64,000 nt of DNA from Noviherbaspirillum autotrophicum (GTDB lineage Bacteria > Pseudomonadota > Gammaproteobacteria > Burkholderiales > Burkholderiaceae_D): the NCBI RefSeq assembly GCF_000818395.1, contig NZ_JWJG01000028.1:2069397-2133396 (forward strand), written 5' to 3'. Each line of letters begins with the position of its first letter. Position 1 is the first letter of the stretch. Position numbers and translations under genes: made by a program. Under the pieces are notes generated by a model that searched no databases, had not been told where the DNA came from, and was given only the letters and a program-made list of their open reading frames with translations. Shown piece after piece: positions 26,385 through 33,350 of the stretch.

Positions 26385-27617
26385 ATGCAAACCAATCTCG
26401 CTGATTTCATCAAGCATACCCGCGCCGGCGACGAAGCCGACGCGATTTTGCGCAAGTGCGTGCACTGCGGTTTTTGCACCGCGACGTGCCCGACCTATCA
26501 ATTGCTCGGCGACGAACTGGACGGTCCGCGCGGACGCATCTACCTGATCAAGCAAGTCCTCGAAGGCAAGCCGGCCACCGAAAAGACGCTGGCGCACCTG
26601 GACCGCTGCCTGACCTGCCGCAATTGCGAATCGACCTGTCCGTCCGGCGTGCAGTATGGCCGCCTGGTCGACATCGGCCGCAAAATCGTCGAGGAGCAGG
26701 TGGCGCGCCCGCTGTCGCAGCGCATCGTGCGCACCGCGCTGAAGGAAGCCTTGCCGCGCAAATGGCTGTTTGCGCCAGCAATGAAAGCGGGGCAACTGAT
26801 GCGCCCGCTGCTGCCCAAGGCCTTGCGCAACAAGGTGCCGGCAAAACAGCACGCCGGCGCCTGGCCGACGACGACCCATGCGCGCAAGATGCTGTTGCTC
26901 GACGGCTGCGTGCAGCCGTCCATGGCGCCCAACATCAATGCCGCCACCGCGCGCGTACTCGACGCGCTCGGCGTGCAGCTGGTCATTGCGGCCAAGGCCG
27001 GTTGCTGCGGCGCGATCCGCTATCACATGAACGACCAGGACGGCGGGCTTAACGACATGCGGCGCAATGTCGACGCCTGGTGGCCTTACGTTGAGGCTGG
27101 CGTGGAAGCGGTCGTGATGACGGCTTCCGGGTGCGGCGTGACGGTCAAGGAGTACGGCCACCTGCTCGCGCATGACCCGGCTTACGCCGACAGGGCCAGG
27201 CGCATTTCGGAACTGACGAAAGACTTGAGCGAAATCCTGCCGGCATTTGAAGCGGATCTGCAAAAGAAGCTGGCCGGGAAGATCAAGAAACGCGTGGCCT
27301 ATCATCCGCCATGCACGCTGCAGCACGGCCAGCAGATTCGCGGCAAGGTCGAAGGCGTGCTGCGCGCGGTCGGCGTCGACGTGCAGCTGTGCGCCGACAG
27401 CCATTTGTGCTGCGGCTCGGCCGGCACGTATTCGGTGTTGCAGCCGGAACTGTCCTACCAGCTGCGCGACAGGAAGTTGGCCAATCTGGATGCGACGCAA
27501 TCGGAGACGATCGTGTCGGCCAATATCGGTTGCATCACGCATTTGCAGTCGGGAACGGAAACGCCTGTGCAGCACTGGATCGAGCTGGTGGACAACGCCT
27601 TGGCGGCGGCATCCTGA
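26385..27617 (+). CDS. glcF: Glycolate oxidase iron-sulfur subunit GlcF
   Basis: 410 residues. Two N-terminal 4Fe-4S ferredoxin motifs are visible, CVHCGFCTATCP (Cys 25, 28, 31, 35) and CLTCRNCESTCP (about residue 75). Two CCG-type Cys-rich domains follow (GCCGAI near residue 206, and HPPCTLQHGQ ... LCCGSAGTYS near residue 345). It passes electrons from GlcD/GlcE to the quinone pool at the inner membrane. The ATG begins two bases after the glcE stop. Confidence 0.95.
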   Translation: MQTNLADFIKHTRAGDEADAILRKCVHCGFCTATCPTYQLLGDELDGPRGRIYLIKQVLEGKPATEKTLAHLDRCLTCRNCESTCPSGVQYGRLVDIGRKIVEEQVARPLSQRIVRTALKEALPRKWLFAPAMKAGQLMRPLLPKALRNKVPAKQHAGAWPTTTHARKMLLLDGCVQPSMAPNINAATARVLDALGVQLVIAAKAGCCGAIRYHMNDQDGGLNDMRRNVDAWWPYVEAGVEAVVMTASGCGVTVKEYGHLLAHDPAYADRARRISELTKDLSEILPAFEADLQKKLAGKIKKRVAYHPPCTLQHGQQIRGKVEGVLRAVGVDVQLCADSHLCCGSAGTYSVLQPELSYQLRDRKLANLDATQSETIVSANIGCITHLQSGTETPVQHWIELVDNALAAAS

Positions 27618-27732
27618 TACCCGTATTTCCATTTTTAATGTGAATGTCTGATATCTGGATCGGCAATTGGATTTATAACTGGTGCGTTTCTATACTGCCT
27701 TCAGGCAAGTCAGTCATGGAAAGGAAAGCATC

Positions 27733-27840
27733 ATGTCTATCGTCCCCGTTGTCGTTGTTACCTCGCTGGCAGTGTTGGTCGTCGTTGAAGCCTATACGTT
27801 CGGCCTGTTGAAAGGAAAGGCGCGTCCGCAGACGAAATAA
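27733..27840 (+). CDS. Putative 35-residue single-pass membrane peptide
   Basis: ATG at 27733 opens a 35-codon frame ending TAA at 27838-27840. The N-terminal half is almost purely hydrophobic (SIVPVVVVTSLAVLVVVEAY), long enough for one membrane helix, followed by a positive tail (KGKARPQTK) that would stay in the cytoplasm. A good ribosome site (AAGGAAAG, 27721-27728) lies just upstream. I recognise no family. It is between glcF and the ABM-domain gene on the same strand. Evidence is composition plus ribosome site only. Confidence 0.5.
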   Translation: MSIVPVVVVTSLAVLVVVEAYTFGLLKGKARPQTK

Positions 27841-27946
27841 GCGGCAAAGCAGGCAGTCGTAACAGGGGCTGAGTTTGACGCAGCCCATCCTGCATGCGGC
27901 GCCGCCCGATACAGTCTAGTCTAGGTCATTGAAAGGACTTGGCGCC

Positions 27947-28294
27947 ATGATTACGCGAATCTGGCGGGGCTGGACGACGGTGCGAAATGCCCCTGTTTAC
28001 GAAAGCCTGCTGTTAAATGAAATCTTCCCCGGCATTGCCAAACGCGATGTGCCCGGCTATCGCGGCATTTCGCTGCTGCGCCGCGATGGCGACCATGAAG
28101 TCGAGTTTGCCACCATCATGTGGTTCGATTCGCTCGACGCGGTGCGCGCCTTCGCCGGCGACAATCACGAGATGGCAGTCGTCCCTCCCAAGGCACGCGC
28201 GCTGCTGTCGCGCTTCGATACCCACTCGGCCCACTACCACACCGTGGTTGCGCCGCCGCCGCTCGACGGCATGCAGGCCAGCGGGCCGCCCTGA
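27947..28294 (+). CDS. Antibiotic biosynthesis monooxygenase (ABM) domain protein
   Basis: 115 residues forming one ferredoxin-like alpha/beta ABM unit: ITRIWRGWTTVRNAPVYESL at the start, GYRGISLLRR, EFATIMWFDSLDAVRAFAG and a C-terminal HSAHYHTVV. The family includes heme-degrading and quinone monooxygenases as well as many small proteins of unknown role. ATG 27947 has AAAGGA 10 bases upstream; TTG 27929 is less likely. It is 30 bases upstream of lrgA and may be cotranscribed with it. No substrate is predicted. Confidence 0.75.
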   Translation: MITRIWRGWTTVRNAPVYESLLLNEIFPGIAKRDVPGYRGISLLRRDGDHEVEFATIMWFDSLDAVRAFAGDNHEMAVVPPKARALLSRFDTHSAHYHTVVAPPPLDGMQASGPP

Positions 28295-28324
28295 GCCACT
28301 CTTGCACATTCCAAGGTCAGCCGC

Positions 28325-28657
28325 ATGATCAACACCTTCGCTACCTTGCTCGTTTTCCAGACGCTCGGCGAGGGCCTGGCGTACGCACTTGCGTTGCCGG
28401 TGCCGGGACCGGTGATCGGCATGGTGCTGCTGTTTTGCTATCTGCTGGCAAAGCGCGGCGCGGTCGACAAGCTCGCGCCCACCACGCTGGAGTTTCTTAA
28501 GCATCTGTCGCTATTGTTCGTGCCTGCCGGCGTCGGCATCATGGTGCACGGGCAACGCGTCGCCGCCGAGTGGCTGCCGATTGCGGCGGCCCTCATGGTC
28601 AGCACCGCCGTGTCGCTGGTGGTCACGGCCTACGTATTGAAGTGGTTGCAGAAATGA
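28325..28657 (+). CDS. lrgA: CidA/LrgA-family holin-like membrane protein
   Basis: 110 residues with four hydrophobic segments; GEGLAYALALPVPGPVIGMV and LLFVPAGVGIMVH are the CidA/LrgA signature. In Staphylococcus the family modulates murein hydrolase activity and pyruvate uptake; in proteobacteria the role is little known. It overlaps lrgB by ATGA and is preceded by AAGG about 10 bases before the ATG. The holin resemblance does not mean a prophage: no phage genes are near. Confidence 0.88.
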   Translation: MINTFATLLVFQTLGEGLAYALALPVPGPVIGMVLLFCYLLAKRGAVDKLAPTTLEFLKHLSLLFVPAGVGIMVHGQRVAAEWLPIAAALMVSTAVSLVVTAYVLKWLQK

Positions 28658-29379
28658 CGCCGGCGTTCAACCAGATCTGGGTCTACCTGTCGGCTTCGCC
28701 GCTGCTGTGGCTGACCGCCACCCTGCTGGCGTATCAACTCTCCTATGCGCTGTACGCCCGCAGCCGCTTCAATCCGCTGGTCAATCCGGTGGCCATCGCC
28801 GTGACACTGCTGGTGCTGGTCCTCAGCATCACCAACACTCCGTACCGCACCTATTTCGAGGGGGCGCAGTTCGTCCACTTCCTGCTCGGACCGGCCACGG
28901 TTGCACTGGCGATTCCGCTCTACCTGCAGCTGGAAAAACTCAAGCGCAACTGGTTTGCCCTACTCGCCAGCGTGCTGGTCGGCGGCGCATGCGCCATCGC
29001 TGTCGCCATGAGCGTGGCCTGGGCGCTCGGCGCATCGCCCGCCACCGTGCTGTCGATCGCCCCCAAGGCTGTCACCACGCCGATCGCAATGGGCGTAGCC
29101 GAAAAAATCGGCGGCCTGCCTTCGCTCACGGCCGTGCTGGTGATCCTGACCGGCATCCTCGGCGCGAGCACTGCGCGCTGGATTTTCAACCGGCTCAATA
29201 TCAACGACCACAGCATCCGCGGCTTCGCGCTCGGCGTCACGTCGCACGGCATCGGCACCGCGCGCGCATTCCAGGTCAGCGAGGAGATGGGCGCCTTTTC
29301 CGGACTGGGCATGGGCATCTCGGGAGTGCTGACTGCCTTGCTGCTGCCGCTGGCGCTGAAGCTGTTCGGCGTGATTTAA
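28654..29379 (+). CDS. lrgB: LrgB-family membrane protein
   Basis: 241 residues with about seven hydrophobic segments. Conserved LrgB/CidB blocks: NPVAIAV, FLLGPATVALAIPLY, PKAVTTPIAMGVAEKIGG and GVTSHGIGTARAFQ. It works with LrgA in an envelope complex linked to autolysis or small-organic-acid transport. The start overlaps the lrgA stop; the stop overlaps by 4 bases the convergent second folE2, with no terminator between them. Confidence 0.9.
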   Translation: MTPAFNQIWVYLSASPLLWLTATLLAYQLSYALYARSRFNPLVNPVAIAVTLLVLVLSITNTPYRTYFEGAQFVHFLLGPATVALAIPLYLQLEKLKRNWFALLASVLVGGACAIAVAMSVAWALGASPATVLSIAPKAVTTPIAMGVAEKIGGLPSLTAVLVILTGILGASTARWIFNRLNINDHSIRGFALGVTSHGIGTARAFQVSEEMGAFSGLGMGISGVLTALLLPLALKLFGVI

Positions 29380-30173
29380 GTGTCTTGCCGCTCGATGCGG
29401 GCGAACGCGGAGTGGTTGTGGATCGACTCGAAATTCTCCACTTCCACCGCATAGTTGGTGACCCGCAGATCCCGCTCCAGCGCGATGGCGACGTCGCGCA
29501 CCAGGTCTTCGACGAACTTCGGGTTGTCGTAGGCGCGCTCGGTCACATACTTTTCGTCGGGGCGCTTGAGCAGGCCGTACACCTCGCACGACGCGCTTTG
29601 TTCCGCAATCGCCACCAGTTCCTCGATCGTCATCGCGGCAGCGAGTTCGGCTTCGATCGTGATGTGCGAGCGCTGGTTGTGCGCGCCATAGGCGGAAATC
29701 TCCTTGGAGCACGGGCACAGGCTGGTGGCGGCGACAACCACTTGCATCCAGGTACTCATCTTTCCATCGCGCGCGCGGCTGACCCTCCAGCAGGCATCCA
29801 GGTCGAGCAGGCTTTGCACGCCGGAGACCGGCGCAGTCTTGCGCACGAAATAGGGAAAGCGCATCTCGATCGTCCCGCTGGCGGCATCCAGCCGTTCCAG
29901 CATCTGCAGCAGCAGCGACGTGAAGCGCGGCAGGTCGAGCGGCGCAGCTTGCACCTCCAGCAGCTCGATAAAGCGTGACATGTGCGTGCCCTTGGCGGAT
30001 GCCGCCAGGCCCACTGTCATCGAGAACGTGGCCACGGTCGGCATCTGCGCCTCGGCTGCGGCCAGCACCACCGGGTAGCGCACGCCCTTGATGCCCACGG
30101 CGTTGATGGGCATGTTGCGCGGATCGTGCTGGGACTGGATATCGGGTAAAAAAAGTCGTTCGGGAGCGTTCAT
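29376..30173 (-). CDS. folE2: GTP cyclohydrolase FolE2 (second copy)
   Basis: 265 residues, same enzyme family as the gene at 19.7 kb: [54 protein letters not shown] and [12 protein letters not shown]. All catalytic Cys/His/Glu positions are present, so it should be active. The 27 residues from LKRPDEKY onward are identical in both copies, while the N-terminal 100 residues differ widely, so the pair is an old duplication or a separate acquisition rather than a fresh copy. GAGG lies 7-8 bases before the ATG. It converges on lrgB with a 4-base overlap. Confidence 0.92.
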   Translation of the reverse strand: MNAPERLFLPDIQSQHDPRNMPINAVGIKGVRYPVVLAAAEAQMPTVATFSMTVGLAASAKGTHMSRFIELLEVQAAPLDLPRFTSLLLQMLERLDAASGTIEMRFPYFVRKTAPVSGVQSLLDLDACWRVSRARDGKMSTWMQVVVAATSLCPCSKEISAYGAHNQRSHITIEAELAAAMTIEELVAIAEQSASCEVYGLLKRPDEKYVTERAYDNPKFVEDLVRDVAIALERDLRVTNYAVEVENFESIHNHSAFARIERQDT

Positions 30174-30188
30174 CGTGATCCTCGTCGC

Positions 30189-30217
30189 GGGAGCGCGCCG
30201 GCGCGCTCCCCGTTTTT
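30189..30217 (+). terminator. GC-rich perfect palindrome with T-tract on the plus strand
   Basis: Arms GGGAGCGCGCC (30189-30199) and GGCGCGCTCCC (30200-30210) are perfectly complementary, followed by CGTTTTT on the plus strand. Both flanking genes are on minus, so as an intrinsic terminator it points the wrong way for them. It could instead stop plus-strand read-through from lrgAB. In the minus direction it would be a hairpin without a U-tract. Confidence 0.6.
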
Positions 30218-30228
30218 ACTGGTCGGCG

Positions 30229-30888
30229 TTATTTGAATTTGTCCGGGAACTGTTTCGCGATGGCGCCAGCGAGTGCATCGGCAATCACGTACATGTGATT
30301 TTTCATCGCTTCCCAGGTCTGTGCTTCCTGTGCGTATTGCTTGGCGTGCAGCTGCTGGATTTGCTGCATGTGGTGTCCACCGTGCGCCACCAGCAAACCG
30401 CGCAGGGTATCAACCGGCAGGTTCGGATTGGCTCCGCCGAGGAAGACGGCAATCTCGTTCGCGTTGTCGGTGAGGCTTTTCTGAGCCGCATCCTGTTTGG
30501 CCTTGCTGTTGGCTACCGTCGCCTCGAGATACTGTTTGACTGCGCCATAGTGTCCGGCCAACAGCGAGAACATTTTGTCGGCGGCGGCCTTGCCATAGAA
30601 CGGCTCGATGGCGGCGGCGATTTGCTTGGCATTGGCGACCACTTGGTTTTCATCGATTTTGGCGGCATCAGTGCGGCCGGCGAGCGTATCTTCGACGACA
30701 TTGCGTACCCAGAACACGTGGCCGACCCACAAGTCGCGTAAGGCCATCGCCGTTTGCGCAACTTGCACGGATGCTAATGCTGGTTTGGCATCATGGGGGG
30801 CATGCTGTTGCGCATACGTCTCTCCAGTCGCTCCCAAGGCAAGCGCCAGCGCTCCGGATGCCAGGATGCTTCGTCTAATCGGTTTCAT
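30229..30888 (-). CDS. Secreted helical protein of unknown function
   Basis: 219 residues with a clear signal peptide (ASGALALALGATGETYAQ). The mature protein is almost all helix, with His and Trp at regular spacing (LWVGHVFWVRN, LLAGHYGAVKQYLE, HGGHHMQQIQQLHAKQYA) reminiscent of a four-helix bundle, possibly metal- or heme-binding; no CxxCH is present. A perfect AAGGAGGT Shine-Dalgarno sits 6 bases before the ATG, suggesting high expression. It is divergent from a Cys-rich HTH regulator across 169 bases containing repeat boxes. I do not recognise the family by name. Confidence 0.65.
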   Translation of the reverse strand: MKPIRRSILASGALALALGATGETYAQQHAPHDAKPALASVQVAQTAMALRDLWVGHVFWVRNVVEDTLAGRTDAAKIDENQVVANAKQIAAAIEPFYGKAAADKMFSLLAGHYGAVKQYLEATVANSKAKQDAAQKSLTDNANEIAVFLGGANPNLPVDTLRGLLVAHGGHHMQQIQQLHAKQYAQEAQTWEAMKNHMYVIADALAGAIAKQFPDKFK

Positions 30889-30934
30889 GGTCTACCTCCT
30901 TTTTCAGGTGATTGGGTAAGCAAAGAATAGATTA

Positions 30935-30977
30935 TTAAAACAACTTTGTACAGTAATTTATGTTTTAAGTGTTTTAA
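30935..30977. promoter_or_regulatory. Candidate operator: three copies of TGTTTTAA between divergent genes
   Basis: TTAAAACA (30935-30942, inverted), TGTTTTAA (30961-30968) and TGTTTTAA (30970-30977) lie in the AT-rich gap between the secreted helical protein and the HTH regulator. A TACAAT -10 for the regulator is at 30993-30998, so the last box would overlap its -35 region. This placement fits autoregulation and control of the divergent gene. Confidence 0.5.
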
Positions 30978-31057
30978 CCCAGGGGAGTGCGCTACAATGA
31001 ATCCGTGTTGTGATTGGGGACAAAATGGGTAGTCTTCATCGCGGAAAGGATGAAAAC

Positions 31058-31696
31058 ATGCTGGAAATACTGGGCGCGCGACAAAAGGAATTGCTGAAGC
31101 TCTTGTTGAAGAACAAGGTCGGCATGACAGCCGATGAGTTGTCGGAGGGATTGAACATCACGCGCAACGCCGCGCGCCAGCATCTTGCGGCACTGGAAAC
31201 CGATCGCCTAGTCGAGAAGGGCATCACCCGCCCCTCGGGCGGACGGCCGGAGCAGCTGTACCGCTTGACGGACAAGGGCCGCGAGCTATTCCCGCGGCAC
31301 TATTCCTGGTTTGCCGAACTGTTGATCGAGTCGATCAAGGCGAGCGCGGGGGAGGATGGCTTGCGTGACCGCTTGCGCGAAATGGGAGCACAGGTGGCAA
31401 GCCAGTTGCGCAATCAGAATCCGGAGCTGACCACGCCGGAAGAAAAAGTGCAGAAGCTGTCGGACATCATGGAGCAGCTCGGCTACAACGCCAGCTACCA
31501 TATCAACGCCGGCGAAGACCCGGTGATCGAAGCCGATAACTGCATCTTCCATCATCTGGCAGTGCACAACCAGGATGTCTGCCAGTTCGACCTGGAACTG
31601 ATGGCCGCCTTTACCGGCAGCGCCGTGGAACACCAGGAATGCATGGCCCGGAATGGCAACGTCTGCCGCTTCCGGCTGCATGCGAAAGGCAAGTAG
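31058..31696 (+). CDS. HTH transcriptional regulator with C-terminal four-Cys motif (COG2345/SufR-like)
   Basis: 212 residues. The N-terminal winged helix (ADELSEGLNITRNAARQHLA, then LVEKGITRPSGGRPEQLYRLTDKG) resembles the ArsR/DeoR-like COG2345 group that includes the iron-sulfur sensor SufR. Near the C-terminus four Cys are spaced C-x12-C-x19-C-x7-C, a possible Fe-S or metal site but not the exact SufR spacing. ATG 31058 has an excellent ribosome site (GGAAAGGA ending 7 bases upstream); GTG 31010 and ATG 31025 upstream are weaker. It is divergent from the secreted helical protein and converges on the peroxidase gene. Confidence 0.8.
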   Translation: MLEILGARQKELLKLLLKNKVGMTADELSEGLNITRNAARQHLAALETDRLVEKGITRPSGGRPEQLYRLTDKGRELFPRHYSWFAELLIESIKASAGEDGLRDRLREMGAQVASQLRNQNPELTTPEEKVQKLSDIMEQLGYNASYHINAGEDPVIEADNCIFHHLAVHNQDVCQFDLELMAAFTGSAVEHQECMARNGNVCRFRLHAKGK

Positions 31697-31702
31697 CCGG
31701 CC

Positions 31703-32188
31703 TTATTCCGCCAGCAGCTTCTCGATATCCCGCATCAATTCTTTCGGCGCGGTCTGCGGTGCGTAACGCTTGTACACCGTGCCATCCTTCTTCACCAGGA
31801 ATTTGGTGAAATTCCACTTGATCATTTCAGAGCCCAGCAAGCCGGGTGCGGCGCTTTTCAGGTGCTTGTACAGAGGGTGTGCGTCATCGCCGTTGACGTC
31901 GATCTTCTCGAACAGCGGGAAGGTCACGCCGTAATTCCTTTCGCAGAAGGCGCCGATTTCGTCGGCCGTGCCCGGCTCCTGCGCGCCGAACTGATTGCAC
32001 GGAAAACCGAGCACCTCGACACCCTTGTCCTTGAACTGCTGGTACACCTCTTCCAGCCCCTTGTATTGGGGCGTGAAACCGCAGTTGCTGGCGGTGTTCA
32101 CAATCAGCAGGACCTTGCCGCGATATTGTTTCAGATCGACCGGCTTGCCGTCCAGGCTCCTGGCCTTGAAGTCGTAAACGCTCGTCAT
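31703..32188 (-). CDS. Glutathione peroxidase (Cys type)
   Basis: 161 residues, thioredoxin fold. Peroxidatic Cys36 in NTASNCGFTPQ (Sec in animal enzymes), then GFPCNQFGAQEPG with the catalytic Gln, and WNFTKFLV with Trp125/Asn126; Cys82 is a likely resolving Cys. It reduces H2O2 and organic peroxides, most likely with thioredoxin in bacteria. Its ATG overlaps the pilU stop by ATGA, so it is translationally coupled to the type IV pilus motor gene. It converges on the HTH regulator with 6 bases between stops. Confidence 0.93.
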   Translation of the reverse strand: MTSVYDFKARSLDGKPVDLKQYRGKVLLIVNTASNCGFTPQYKGLEEVYQQFKDKGVEVLGFPCNQFGAQEPGTADEIGAFCERNYGVTFPLFEKIDVNGDDAHPLYKHLKSAAPGLLGSEMIKWNFTKFLVKKDGTVYKRYAPQTAPKELMRDIEKLLAE

Positions 32189-33321
32189 ACAATCCCCAGA
32201 TGTTCGGTGCCCTTGCTCAGATCGCGGTTATGGGCTTCCTTGCCGTGCAGTTTGATCGACAGACGCAGGTCATTGACCGAGTCGGCATTGCGCAATGCGT
32301 CTTCATACGAAATCTTGCCTGCTTCATACAGGTCGAACAGCGCTTGGTCGAAGGTCTGCATGCCGAGTTCGCGCGACTTCTTCATGATTTCCTTGATCTC
32401 GTGGACTTCGCCCTTGAAGATCAGGTCGGAAATCAGCGGCGAGTTCAGCATCACTTCTACCGCCGCGCAGCGCCCCTTGGTGTCCTTCAACGGAATCAGC
32501 CGCTGCGACACCATCGCCTTCAGGTTCAGCGACAAGTCCATCAGCAGCTGCCCGCGCCGTTCTTCCGGGAAGAAGTTGATGATGCGGTCGAGTGCCTGGT
32601 TGGAACTGTTCGCATGCAGGGTGGCCAGGCACAGGTGGCCGGTTTCCGCAAAAGATACGGCGTAATCCATCGTTTCGCGGTCGCGGATTTCGCCGATCAG
32701 GATCACGTCCGGCGCCTGGCGCAGCGTGTTTTTCAGCGCCGTGAACCAGTCGTCGGTATCGACGCCGACTTCGCGCTGGGTGACGATGCAGTTCTTGTGC
32801 GGATGCACGAATTCGATCGGGTCTTCGATCGTGATGATGTGACCATAGCTGTTTTCATTGCGGTAGCCGAGCATGCCGGCCAGCGTGGTCGACTTGCCCG
32901 AGCCGGTCGCGCCCACCATGATGACCAGTCCGCGCTTGGTCATGGCGACTTCCTTGAGTACGTTCGGCACGCCCAGGTCTTCGAGCTTCGGAATTTCGGT
33001 CGTGATGGTGCGCAGAACCATGCCGACCCTGCCTTGCTGGATGAACGCCGATACGCGGAAGCGCCCCAGGCCGCCGGGGCTGATCGCGAAATTGCATTCC
33101 TTGGTCGCCTCGAATTCGGCTGCCTGCTTGTCGTTCATGATGGCGCGCGCCAGCTCGACCGTATGCGTGGCCGACAGCGGCTGGTTCGACACCGGCGTCA
33201 TCTTGCCGTCGATCTTGAACGCGGGCGGAAAATCCGCGGTGATGAAGAGGTCGGAGCCGTTCTTGCTGACCATCAGGCGCAGCAAGTCGTTCATGAATTT
33301 TGTGGCCTGATCGCGTTCCAT
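32185..33321 (-). CDS. pilU: Type IV pilus retraction ATPase paralogue PilU
   Basis: 378 residues, a hexameric secretion-type ATPase that assists pilus retraction. Walker A GATGSGKST (137-145), Asp/His boxes (ITIEDPIEFVH, GEIRDRETM) and Walker B are present. The extended C-terminus beyond LRLSIKLHGKEAHNRD, with its acidic/polar tail, distinguishes PilU from PilT. It lies just downstream of pilT (29 bases) and overlaps the glutathione peroxidase start. Confidence 0.94.
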   Translation of the reverse strand: MERDQATKFMNDLLRLMVSKNGSDLFITADFPPAFKIDGKMTPVSNQPLSATHTVELARAIMNDKQAAEFEATKECNFAISPGGLGRFRVSAFIQQGRVGMVLRTITTEIPKLEDLGVPNVLKEVAMTKRGLVIMVGATGSGKSTTLAGMLGYRNENSYGHIITIEDPIEFVHPHKNCIVTQREVGVDTDDWFTALKNTLRQAPDVILIGEIRDRETMDYAVSFAETGHLCLATLHANSSNQALDRIINFFPEERRGQLLMDLSLNLKAMVSQRLIPLKDTKGRCAAVEVMLNSPLISDLIFKGEVHEIKEIMKKSRELGMQTFDQALFDLYEAGKISYEDALRNADSVNDLRLSIKLHGKEAHNRDLSKGTEHLGIV

Positions 33322-33350
33322 GTGAAGTCCTTGATGAAGCGAGCTCTATT

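Noticed and set aside
28325-29379. LrgA/LrgB as a phage lysis module
   Set aside because: They are chromosomal CidA/LrgB-family genes with no endolysin or structural phage genes near.
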